A stretch of 64,000 nucleotides of DNA, from NCBI RefSeq assembly GCF_031143425.1, contig NC_090444.1, forward strand, positions 1,348,754,323-1,348,818,322, given 5' to 3'. This document shows positions 1 to 9,017 of the stretch, piece after piece (within the stretch, counting starts at the first letter, position 1; every line of letters begins with the position of its first letter). Source of the DNA: Pleurodeles waltl. Its lineage: Eukaryota; Chordata; Amphibia; Caudata; Salamandridae. The position numbers and the translations under genes were made by a program. The notes beneath the pieces are model-generated. The model was not told the origin of the DNA and did no database searches. It saw only the letters and a list, made by a program, of their open reading frames with translations.

Positions 1-28
1 TACGAACAAAAGACTCAACAAAATTTAC

Positions 29-108
29 CTCCGCAAGTAATGAAAGTGCATGGACACTATACACAGAAGGTGCAATGTTCGATGTTTCCAGTGCTGGCGA
101 TAACATAC
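29..108 (-). CDS. DOP1A: DOP1 (Dopey) family protein, internal coding exon, 80 bp
   Basis: On the minus strand this exon follows an acceptor (…gttag) and ends at a GTAAAT donor. Two bases complete the codon begun by the exon at 7520-7661, then 26 full codons follow and include SPALETSNIAPSVYSVHALS. I recognise the stretch as the conserved segment that follows the SSLEQTTWLRRNLEV block in DOP1 proteins. DOP1 proteins are large peripheral Golgi/endosome trafficking factors that work with MON2. The next exon lies outside the window. The splice sites, length and phase are seen directly; the family comes from recognition of the protein; the A rather than B paralogue is an inference. Confidence 0.88.
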
Positions 109-1190
109 CTAACGATATAAAAGAAAAAATACTGTTAGCAACAATGCAAGCGCTTTGAAAAGGGAACTTGACATGGTGTTCGACATTTACTTTCCACCCT
201 TTACCTTGTCTCACATTTACTCTCTGAAATTACTTCCATAACATCTTTAAGTTTTCTGCAAAAACGGAGTTACACAATCACTTTTCTCAAAGTATCAGAA
301 AAAGTACTTTTAATGTAAGTACAATGTAGTATTAAGGTTAAAAACAAAAATAACAAAATTATTAGTAATTCATTTATATGAAAGTATTTAATTTAATTTA
401 GGGTTATGGCTAGTTTTAATGTAACTAGATTACTTTTAATATGTAATTATAAAAAAAAACACATCAATTAAGTTTCGGATTAAAATAATTGAATGGAATT
501 ACTTTAATATTAAAGATGCTTTATGAACTAGAAAGGTAAATTTGCAATAGCGATAGAATGAGGTTTACACACGTATTTCTTAGTCAGGGTTAGGTTAATA
601 ACTTATTTCATGCAATACACGTTAACTTAACAATTAGAATTACAACAAAGTCGTTAATTTTGATGTAAATAGAATAAAAAGAAGATTATGGATATAATCA
701 GCATTCTTATGCTTATCATAAGGGAAACAAATTAAATTCAAAATATTAAGGAAAATGTCAGCATTTCTGTAAGATTCAGGGTTACAGATGGTGAACAAAG
801 TGAAGGTGGGAAAAAGTAAGAGGCAAAGTTAAGGGTATTCCAATGCTATGGGAGAAGTAAATGTAGATGAAGTAAAAGTCTGGGGAAGAAAAGGTACTGG
901 AAGCAAAGATATACAACCATCTGACATAAAACACAAATAAAACAAGCATATTCTGAGATCAGTTTATAAGATAATTCATTATTGGAACATTATTTTCCTA
1001 AAAATGCGGATTCCTTGCCTGGAGGAGAATAGACACTTTGCATCTTTATCTGGGGACTGATAACTGCAAACCGAACTAAGACAAGGAATGATCAGAGAGA
1101 TCCATTCATCAAGGACCTGCCATCTAATATTGTATAATATGTGGGCTCCACAGCTGTCTCACTAAGAATTCAAGATGAATACAAGATACT
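109..1190. other. Intronic sequence, AT-rich, nothing recognised
   Basis: AT-rich intron of the DOP1-like gene. I see no coding similarity, terminal repeats or RNA gene here. Confidence 0.5.
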
Positions 1191-1194
1191 TCCC

Positions 1195-1625
1195 TTTAGG
1201 AACACTCTTTTTGTTGGGTACTCTAACTGAAGATTCCTCACATTTAGAATATTCAGCTGTCAGACTGTATGCTTAAGATTTTTCAGCACAGCTCCTACAG
1301 GCCAATATGTGGTGGTGTGAAGCTCTGCATAAACCTTCCTCCTCCAGAACTGGCATCTAGACCCACATTTAAGCACCAGTTTCTTTCTTGACACTGTCCA
1401 CACTCTCAGATGTGGAGCTAAAAAAAGTGTGCCAGGGTGCAGATCTCTAATATGAAACCTATTTAGACTGAAAATAATCCATTCCACCGAAAAGGGAGAA
1501 GCAAGGGTGGTGAGGGACCTGAGGTTAGATTGACTATCCACCAGAAAGATTGTCAGCAATGGTAGGTAACTTGTTCTTCTGACACATACTTTGATTTGCA
1601 GATTCTTCACCTTTAGAATGGATCC
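1195..1625 (-). repeat. DIRS terminal-repeat-like remnants
   Basis: Two degraded copies of one motif occur, at about 1205-1255 and 1566-1622. Each contains a core close to gcagattcctcacctttaga. Similar cores occur at about 37590-37660 and in the DIRS copy at 31187-36465, where they form the terminal repeats. They probably mark the recombinase-proximal end of the minus-strand DIRS copy. Confidence 0.5.
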
Positions 1626-1699
1626 CAAAGCAGTACCTTCCCAACAGGTGGGTTTGTGGAAATACTCAGTCCAAAAACTTCTCCAGGACTGAAAGTACC

Positions 1700-2950
1700 C
1701 TTCCCGTCAGACCTTGCAGTTAAGGCAATAATGCTTCATGAATGTCTGCCCACACTGCAGCCTGACAAATATCCAGGAAAGGCCCTCCCTATGACAGAAC
1801 AGTGGTATCAGCCTTGGCCATAGTGGAAAGGGCCCTAAATGCTTTGGCATCGTGGCCAAAGCATAGCAAATTTTAATGCAATTGACTAGCCACATGGATA
1901 AAGTTCTCCTCTGCACTGTCCTGAGGAACCTCACAAAGAGCCAATCGCCCCCTGATGGTCTTTGGTATGATTGATATAAAAGCTCAGTGCTCTTCTCAGG
2001 TTCAAATGATGGAGTGTTTCATCTTCCTTGGAGGGATAAGGTGGGGCAAGGACAGTGGCGTAGCGTGGGGGGTGCAGGGGGGGGCCGGCCGCACCGGGCG
2101 CAACATCTGGGGGGGGGCGCGCTCGCGAGTGCTAAAATCCACGGGTTAGGGGGCGCAAATTACTTGCCTTGCCCCGGGTGCTGACAACACACGCTACGCC
2201 ACTAGGCAAGGAATATCTGGAAAGGGATTAACTGACAAACATGAAAGAGTAACAATTTATGGTATAAAGGCCTCTTTAGTCCTGAGCACCTGTTTGTCCG
2301 GAAAGAAGGTGGTGTAAGCCAGCTGCACTGAGAGAGTCACTCACACGACAAGCTGAAACTTATCCCAATGAGAGGCCATTTTCGGGGTCAGCAGCTCAAC
2401 ACGTGTGCACATAAGCAAAAGTAAGAACTAAATTAAGGTTCCCACTGTCATCACAAAAAAAATTAGGAGGAAACATGCAGTAAACCTTAAAGAAATCACA
2501 TCACAACAGGAAATTTGAATAGGTTGATCTGGTAAACACAAAAAGACAGAAATGACCAACAGATAACCTTTAACTGGGCATACTGCAGGTCCTTGTAGGC
2601 CAAAGTTGAAAAAAATAAACACACACACAAAAAAAAACATCTGACTGGCCTTCAACAGGTCATATAACCAGTGCCACAACAAGCCAAAACCTTTGCCCAG
2701 TATCCAGAGTAAATGGACTTTGTAGAATGAAGCCTGCCCTCAAGGATGACATCCACTGCTTTGGGGAAGTGGACATCGAAACAAGTCAATTTTCTCCACT
2801 GAAACTCCACATTTGGAGGTGTAGATTGCGCAAACCCAGGTGAAAGACCCTGTCCTGCTGCTGCAAATGTAAATTTTCCTATAGCAGCAGTGTTTTCAGA
2901 GGATAGATACTCATGCGCAGACTTTTCAGGTACCACCTTCTCCTGGGACA
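1700..2950 (-). pseudogene. DIRS tyrosine recombinase, broken
   Basis: Minus-strand fragments match the recombinase of the plus-strand DIRS copy. The N-terminal part contains VDVILEGRLHSTKSIYSGYW, matching CDVILAARRPSTKTVYACCW there. The middle contains PVKGYLLVISVFLCLPDQP. The C-terminal part ends TFMKHYCLNC and keeps the Tyr that would be the catalytic nucleophile. The frames are discontinuous and a 152-bp MITE interrupts the region, so it cannot encode an active enzyme. Confidence 0.65.
2053..2204. mobile_element. Short non-autonomous hAT element (MITE), 152 bp
   Basis: The terminal inverted repeats are CAGTGGCGTAGCGTG on the left and, reverse-complemented, TAGTGGCGTAGCGTG on the right. 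The 8-bp direct repeat GGCAAGGA flanks the element exactly (2045-2052 and 2205-2212). An 8-bp target duplication with YARNG-type termini is the signature of hAT transposons. The interior is GC-rich and has no coding capacity. It sits within the old DIRS recombinase, so it inserted later. Confidence 0.88.
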
Positions 2951-3210
2951 ATACAGAGCCTGTAGGATGCCGTGGACCCCCTCGTTCTTGCTCTTATTCA
3001 GAATATGAGGTAGGAGAAGTACCATTGGGTAAGCATACAAGAGTCCCATGTGCCACACTAATCGGAATGCATTTCCAAGAGAGTCATCTTGGGAACTCAA
3101 GCATGCAAAATCGTTTACATTGCACATTCTCAGCAGTGGCAAAGAGATCAGGCCAGGGTTTTCTCCATTGCAGGAACGTGCCCTGCACGAGCTTCAGGTG
3201 TAATTGTCTT

Positions 3211-4150
3211 TCATGATCGATTAGGCATTAATGACTGAGTCTGTCCACTCTGGCGTTCAAAGATCCTGCCAGGGAGCATGAGATCAGGGACATGCCCTGA
3301 TGATTCAGCCAGTTCCAGACATGCAGGGGTTCCTGGTATAAGGCCCACAATTCCTCCCTCCCTGCTTGTTGCATGCAGGAGTTGTAGATCAATGAGGACC
3401 TCAAACAGCTTCCTCTTGATGAACGGCAGCAAGGATTTAAATGCCAAGTGAGTGGCCCACAACTAAAACAGAGACTAGAATTCTTTGATCTCCACCTCCC
3501 CAACCCAGCATTTGTGTCTGTCATCCCCATCAGCTCTAGCTGGGTTTGGGAGAGCGGTCTGCTGCTTCTGGTCCAATTACAGTTAAGTAGTCACCACTGC
3601 AGGTATTTTGCAGACTTCTCCGATAACAGAATGGAATACAAGAACTTCTCTTGGAGCTGGTCCCATTGAAAACATCAGATCCTACCATAAATCCTGCGTA
3701 TCCAACGTGATCTGTTCGACAAGAAGGATGCAGGAGGCCAATAGCCCAAAAGATCTCAAAGCGATTCTCACTGAGACCCTGGACCAAGGCTGAAACATCT
3801 GGATCATTACACAAATATCCTGGATTCTCTGATCTGGAGGAAAGACCCAGTAATCTACAGTATCAAAGGCCAGAGTAAGGTGTGACTGTGACACGTTTAT
3901 ACTGAAACCGAATTATGTCAGTAGGTTTGCTGTAGTCTAGAGGTAGTCCACGACTGACTGTGGTGAGCCATCTTCTACAGTAGGTTGTCACAAAGCCAGA
4001 CTTTGTGAACACTGGAGGGGCATTGGGGAGGCTGACAGGGTGCACGACAATCTGAAAATGCTCTTCGCCTACCGTGAACCGCAAGCCATCCCTGTGGACA
4101 TGCAACATGAGAACACAGAAAAAGGTGTCCGCAAGGTGCCACATGATCAT
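3211..4150 (-). pseudogene. DIRS reverse transcriptase / RNase H, broken
   Basis: Minus-strand translation gives RT- and RNase H-like pieces such as FTVGEEHFQIVVHPVSLPN and RIALRSFGLLASCILLVEQ. These align with FMVGHEHFQFTVLPSGL and RMTLRLLGLMASCILLVQN in the plus-strand DIRS copy. Several frames are needed and stops are frequent. It lies between the gag and recombinase fragments of the same copy. Confidence 0.65.
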
Positions 4151-4159
4151 AAGGTTTCT

Positions 4160-5200
4160 TGGATCCAGGGCAGCTAGGACCTAGGCCAGTGGGAGCATCT
4201 TGAACTTGTCCTTAGAGATTGAAGATCTAACAAAGGATAAAGACCTTCACCCTTTTGTGGCACAAGGAAATAATAGAATCAACATCTAGTTCTGATTTCT
4301 GAGCCCAGAACATGCTTTATGGTGTTGCGTAGGTTCTCCTAATGAGACTACTTGATTTGGGCAGCAGAATCACCTGTACTGCGGGGGACTGAGTCTGAAC
4401 TCACACCAGGTGACCCCTGTAGGCCTAATCCGGGTTTTGTTCCGGCTAACTAGCAGTGCCTCATCTCCACCCATGGGCAGGGATGATTGAACAACCAGGT
4501 GCATGCCACAAATGACTCCTCAGGGAAATCGTGGTCACTCAGATCTCTCAATTACATTAGTCTCATATATGCAAGGACAATCAGAGGCAGAGAATAGTTC
4601 AATAAGGTTTTATTGAAGTAACTGCATCGTAGATAAAAAAGCATGTATTGCAATAACTAGGACGATGAAGCACAACAGGATTAATATTGTGACAAGGAGA
4701 GTAAAACACAAAAATAACGCTACCATGTTGTTACAACGGTTGTTAAGAATAGTTCCTACCTAGGCTATCAGAGCACAGCATGTTAAGCTCTAATTCTGCC
4801 CTTCAGGTTCCCCCTGGAAGACATCATCCCTGACAACTGAGTGGGAGGCATGTAGTCTACACAAGCAGCTGCAGCGAAGCACTCAGCAATCAGCATACAA
4901 TCGTGGTCATCTGGCTGGAATCTCCCTCTAACCTACATGGGTCATAGTAGTGTTTTTATAATAAAACAGCTGATGTTCCAAGAAAAGATCCCCACATAAG
5001 AGTGTGTATGTTTCTGTGAACATTGGAGACAAAGCGTACCACTTTTGCCAGCAACCTATCTCACTACAGACTTGAGAAAACACAGAGTGAAAGAAATGTC
5101 TTGTTTAAGAACGCAGTGCTGACCTAGGCAAAGAACAGCTAGATAGATGAAAATAAAACAAGATCGCAAATGTGGCTATTGTTAAAATAATATAACAAAG
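4160..5200. other. Uncharacterised interval within or beside the old DIRS copy
   Basis: No ORF or recognisable protein. It is probably further decayed DIRS sequence or a nested insertion, but I see no terminal repeats. Confidence 0.3.
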
Positions 5201-7160
5201 CTGAATAAAATATATCTAGGTTAAAGTGCACAGCAGCAGGCCTAGTTTTGCTAAAATAACATGTATAAAACTATAGCTAAAATGGCTACACAATAATGGC
5301 TCCTTTCACCAAAAGAGCCTGAACTGCCTGCAGCAAAATGGACAAGTGGTCCTCCAAAAGCTACTCTGATGTAGCCGTAAGAGGCATAGGGTTGGAAAGG
5401 AATGGTAGAATGTAGTCCCATTTGACTATCAGCAGGATCCACTTGTTGATTTTATGGCCTTCCTACCATGGGGATAATCGCTGATTCTGCCTCCCACAGG
5501 GTGGTTGTGTGCCACTATGGGAAAATCAAAGAGGCATTGAGGCTGCTGTCACAGGGGCGGGGACTGGGAGGTTTACAATCCCTGTTGGCCTGAACTCCTG
5601 ACCCCAAATGGGAAGCCTGTTGCTGGAGTGGTGCACCCTCGATTTGTCTGTATGCAAAGCGTACGTGAAGCCAAGATCCCTCAAAAGGCATATCCATCCT
5701 TGACACTTGGGTGTTACCCAAGTAGCCTGTGTAGCTGGAGCACCACACTAGTGCTGACTGCTGTTTTTGTCCTAGCCTGACTGCACTACATGTTTTACCA
5801 CATCCTGGTGATCCTAAGTGATCTGCAGCAAATTGCCTTTGAATTAATCTGAGACTGCTGGTAGGATCTTCGCAGCTAAGTTCCATAATGCATGGTAGTA
5901 CCTACCCTCAACAGCTGTCATTGACTGACCAAAGGGTGAGGCTTGCTGATGAGAACAATCTCCTACAGAATGCCTAAGTTGCGTTTGAGTCTGTTTGAGT
6001 GGGTTGAACAGAAAGACTTAGGATTAACCCTGCTAGTTGATGCCTTACGTATGAGGCGCTCTGAAGTAGGATGCTGCATCAGGAAGGCAAGGTCACCCAG
6101 AGCTGGTTTACGTCACGCTCTCTCTCTGTTTACAAGCTGGCATAAACATGGTTTAGCCGAAGCACTCATTACAGTGTCAGTCAGGGCTTCATTGAACGGC
6201 AGCAAGGGCTCAAACAAGGTCTGCCCAGTCCACTGGCCTCTTCTAGATCCAAATTAATAGAGTAATCATATTATGGGAGAAATTCATCCCCATCTTCATC
6301 ACTGTCCCAAAAAGCTGTCTGACTCTGGTCAGAGTATGATCTCAAAAGTTGTTCAAGTGCCGGGTTTCAGCTCCGAAGTAAAATAACTTTTATCAGAGTA
6401 AAAATGAGGTGGGCCAAGCACATCAGTGGGCTGGGAATGACTTCAGCCGAGGTCGAGATGGATTTGGTTCGGAATTGGACACAATAGGATTGGGACTCTC
6501 ATCTGGGGTTGGAGCCAGCGCTGACACTGCAGGAACCAGCATGAATCGTGCAATCAGCTCCAAAGTCACAGGTGAACCTGTAACGGGTTCTGGCTCACAG
6601 ATGGTGCTGAGGGCAGACCCACTGATGGTAACCTGACTGGGGCCTCAGCGGATCCATGGGAAGTGAAGGTGCATCGAGGAAGATGGCAGGGTGCCACCAA
6701 TTCATAACATGACCTCTTTAAATGCCTCAATCTATTGTGATGTGACAGCAGGCCCAGAAATTCAGGATGCTTTGGTATCAACTACACAGCCAGTTCCTTG
6801 GTGGGAGACCAGGGGTGAGACCAAGACTCTTGAGATCACCATGACTGCTTAGAGTGAGTGTGGCGTGCCTGAGATGAGGCCTGCTTGGACTTTTTGTGTT
6901 TCTTTTTTAGACTTTGACTCGAAGACTTCAACTGCTACACCAATCTGTTGCACAATCGGCTTGAGAGCAGGAACAGGCTGGTCTGTGCACGATTTTGAGA
7001 AGGAACAGGTTTTTTGTAACCTTCTGTGGTGTTTGGGAGCACACACATAGGCTTCACAATCCCAGGACACCCCCGGGTGCAGAGTCCATATTTCTCACAC
7101 GATTTGGAGTCATGACCTAAAACCAGACACACCTCATAGGGGTATGTCACAGAGATCTGC
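5200..7160 (-). pseudogene. DIRS gag-like protein, broken
   Basis: The minus-strand N-terminal end (about 7150-7050) carries a Cys-rich segment (CLVLGHDSKSCEKYGLC) comparable to CLECDDDLKSCSEC at the start of gag in the plus-strand DIRS copy. Farther in, at about 6220-6050, the translation contains FNEALTDTVMSASA, matching FNEALTDVLLGT there. About 5700 it contains RMDMPFEGS, like IMPFDGTRLFG. The order is preserved but the frame is repeatedly lost. Confidence 0.6.
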
Positions 7161-7519
7161 TTGTGACAGTCCCAAAACTGTGGAGGATAAACATTTTAAG
7201 CACACAGTAATAAAACACCTGGTCTGAAAGTTTAAAGCATGTAGTGATGCTTGCCGCCAGCTTTTTGTTCTGCTTTCATGACCGCTCTCCTCCAGGAAGA
7301 TAAATTTCCCAGTCTTAAACAGTATATTTTGTTCTATGCTTACCCAATTAAATTAAAAAACACAGAGGCATACTCACAACATCCACCCCCACCTTAGTCA
7401 AAATAATTCTCTGAATAGAACAGGGATACTGATTCATGAGTTTTAGCTTATACTTAGACATGAATGTAACAGCAGTTACCAGAAATGCCATGCTTCTGAC
7501 ACAAAAGGGGTGGATTTAC

Positions 7520-7661
7520 CTTCATCTGTCTCCAAATTGGTTCCATCAGCATTTATTTTAGGAGAAGGTTTGACCTCCAAATTTCGCCTTAGCCAGGTCG
7601 TTTGCTCCAGTGAAGAACCAGCAATTCCACCAATACAATCAACTATTTTATAAGTTACATC
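7520..7661 (-). CDS. DOP1A: DOP1 (Dopey) family protein, internal coding exon, 142 bp
   Basis: On the minus strand the exon begins after a …gttttag acceptor and ends at a GTAAAT donor. It encodes 47 codons plus one base, including IVDCIGGIAGSSLEQTTW and LRRNLEVKPSPKI, a highly conserved block of DOP1 family proteins. It starts in phase 0, matching the end of the exon at 30902-30968, and its last base pairs with the two-base start of the exon at 29-108. The preceding intron is about 23 kb and holds the retrovirus and many other repeats; the following intron is about 7.4 kb. Family assignment is confident. Choice of the A paralogue is an inference. Confidence 0.93.
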
Positions 7662-8107
7662 CTAAAACAAACAATAGACAGCAATATAAAAGCATCCAGA
7701 TGAAATATAACACATTTAAATGGATATGTATAAAATAACTGCTACATTCATAATTATATGTGCCATTTCTACAAAGAGAAGGGGCATGAGAGAGAGGTAT
7801 GTGTGTGAGAGCGCATCCTGGCTTACAACTCCAGCCCCCAGTCCCTAATCACCTCTGGCACTTGCTACTAGGGATGAGAATACCTTTTTGTGTAAAGGAA
7901 AAACTTTCAAACCTAAGGCGTTCCACCCTGCTCACATGAAGTAACACTGTACACTCACATTTTTGTGTTCTACAACTGCCCACAGGAGGCAGAAAAACGA
8001 AGATTGCCTGATACGCTGGTCAATCAGATTGGATGTAACAAACTGTTGTGGGGATTTTTTCCTATACTGAGGTATTTTGGTAAGGTGTTTTCCCCCTAAA
8101 TCGTTGG
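7662..8107. other. Intron between exon acceptor and retrovirus
   Basis: About 446 bp of intron separates the exon acceptor from the left edge of the retroviral sequence. No gene is seen. It contains the exon's polypyrimidine tract and any branch point. Confidence 0.6.
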
Positions 8108-8387
8108 AAGCTTCGGCAAGCTGAAGGGTGGGGTGTTTTTCTGCTCAACTTCGCTCCATCTGCCTGGTACGAAGGGCGCTATTTACATTCCACGAGCTAT
8201 CAGTTAGAACAACAGGGGGATGCGCCTGTACACAAGGAGGAATGCAAGCTTCACCTTGGAGTCCTCTCCTGGGAACTTGGCCCGTTCTGAGGAGACGTCT
8301 CGAAGGGTGAATAAGGTACCGCCGATTGCACAATTTGTAAAGGAGGGGGTCTTTTTCTAGAAAAGACTCCTGGGCGTTAGTAAATAC

Positions 8388-8395
8388 TATAAAAG
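8388..8395 (+). promoter_or_regulatory. LTR TATA box
   Basis: TATAAAAG lies about 254 bp into the LTR, as expected for a U3 core promoter, with a copy at 16168-16175. The AATAAA lies about 470 bp downstream, so R plus U5 would be unusually long. Confidence 0.7.
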
Positions 8396-8573
8396 TTGGG
8401 GGCCTAGATGGGCTGGTTTAGGAACTCTCTTCTGGGTTGGACGCAACGCCAGGAGGACTGATTGTCCCGAACAGAGGCTCCCTGTGTCAGCTGATTTGGG
8501 TTCCCCAGCTTTGTGTACGGCGGAGGGATGCAGACGCTCTTTTCGGTGAAGCTTTTCAATTTATTAAGTGTAC

Positions 8574-8760
8574 TGTGTGTGCGCGCGTAATGTGTACTTA
8601 TTCTTGCAGTAATTTTCATGCTATTGAGCATTGAAGTATATTGTGTGTGCGCGCGTAATATGCACTTATTCTTGCAGTCATTTTCATGCTATTGAGCATT
8701 GAGGTATATTGTGTGTGCTTGTATTATATGCACTTACTCTTGCAATTATTCACAGAGTGC
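8574..8760 (+). repeat. 68-bp tandem repeats in the LTR
   Basis: The start of the unit (tgtgtgtgc) recurs at 8574, 8642 and 8710, a period of 68 bp. The first two units are nearly identical; the third diverges in its second half. The same block is present at about 16354-16540. It lies downstream of the TATA box, so it is probably transcribed. Confidence 0.8.
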
Positions 8761-8858
8761 TTATATCTTTATCATTATTCTCATGTTATTCTCCTGATGT
8801 ATATATATATATATATATTAGTGTGGTTTAGTTTTGCTAGCTGAGAACTTGCCCCTTA

Positions 8859-8864
8859 AATAAA
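8859..8864 (+). terminator. LTR polyadenylation signal
   Basis: AATAAA in the context cttaaataaactt, about 106 bp before the end of the LTR. The 3' LTR copy at 16639-16644 would act on the proviral transcript. Confidence 0.65.
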
Positions 8865-8973
8865 CTTGATTATTCTACTTACGAAGGTGTTTGAGAGTGA
8901 TTGCTTTACATTGTGCCTTAAAATATCCTGAAGTGCATAGTTTTGATATTCTGAAGAGTAAAGCAGCACAAAT

Positions 8974-8999
8974 TGGCGTAGTCGTTTGCAGGATTCGAA
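8974..8999 (+). promoter_or_regulatory. Primer binding site, tRNA-Ser-like
   Basis: Three bases after the LTR comes TGGCGTAGTCG, complementary to the CCA-tailed 3' end of serine tRNAs ending CGACTACGCCA. GCAGGATTCGAA at 8988-8999 then continues the complement into the tRNA T-arm, but an extra TTT (8985-8987) separates the blocks. Serine primers are known for HERV-S, a class III family. The match is by eye from known tRNA-Ser structure. Confidence 0.75.
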
Positions 9000-9017
9000 A
9001 AAAAAAAAAAGGGGAAA

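Larger units (their letters stand above)
1195..7160 (-). mobile_element. Degenerate DIRS-type retrotransposon, minus strand
   Basis: Read on the minus strand, the interval has the DIRS order: gag with a Cys-rich N-terminus (about 7160-5200), reverse transcriptase/RNase H (about 4150-3211), tyrosine recombinase (about 2950-1700), then terminal-repeat-like sequence (about 1625-1195). Each part aligns by eye with the better copy at 31187-36465. All ORFs are broken by stops and frameshifts, so this is an old insertion. A hAT MITE is nested inside at 2053-2204. The outer limits are approximate. DIRS elements integrate with a tyrosine recombinase rather than a DDE integrase, so no target duplication is expected. 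Confidence 0.75.
8134..8970 (+). repeat. 5' LTR
   Basis: This LTR starts TGTTTTTCTGC directly after a purine-rich stretch and ends GCAGCACA three bases before the primer binding site. Aligned with the 3' LTR at a constant offset of 7780, it differs at 8312 (t versus c), 8611 (a versus c) and 8842 (t versus c). It contains a TATA box (8388), a block of 68-bp tandem repeats (about 8574-8760), a TA-rich microsatellite (about 8799-8819) and AATAAA (8859-8864). The identity with the 3' copy starts 26 bp further left, at 8108. Confidence 0.93.

Noticed and set aside
8100..8107. Target-site duplication flanking the provirus
   Set aside because: The bases before 8108 and after 16750 share no 4-6 bp direct repeat, and moving the left edge to 8134 does not help.
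8128..8634. Small ORFs in both LTRs (for example 60-75 codons)
   Set aside because: They occur in both orientations, show no domain, and are identical only because the LTRs are identical.
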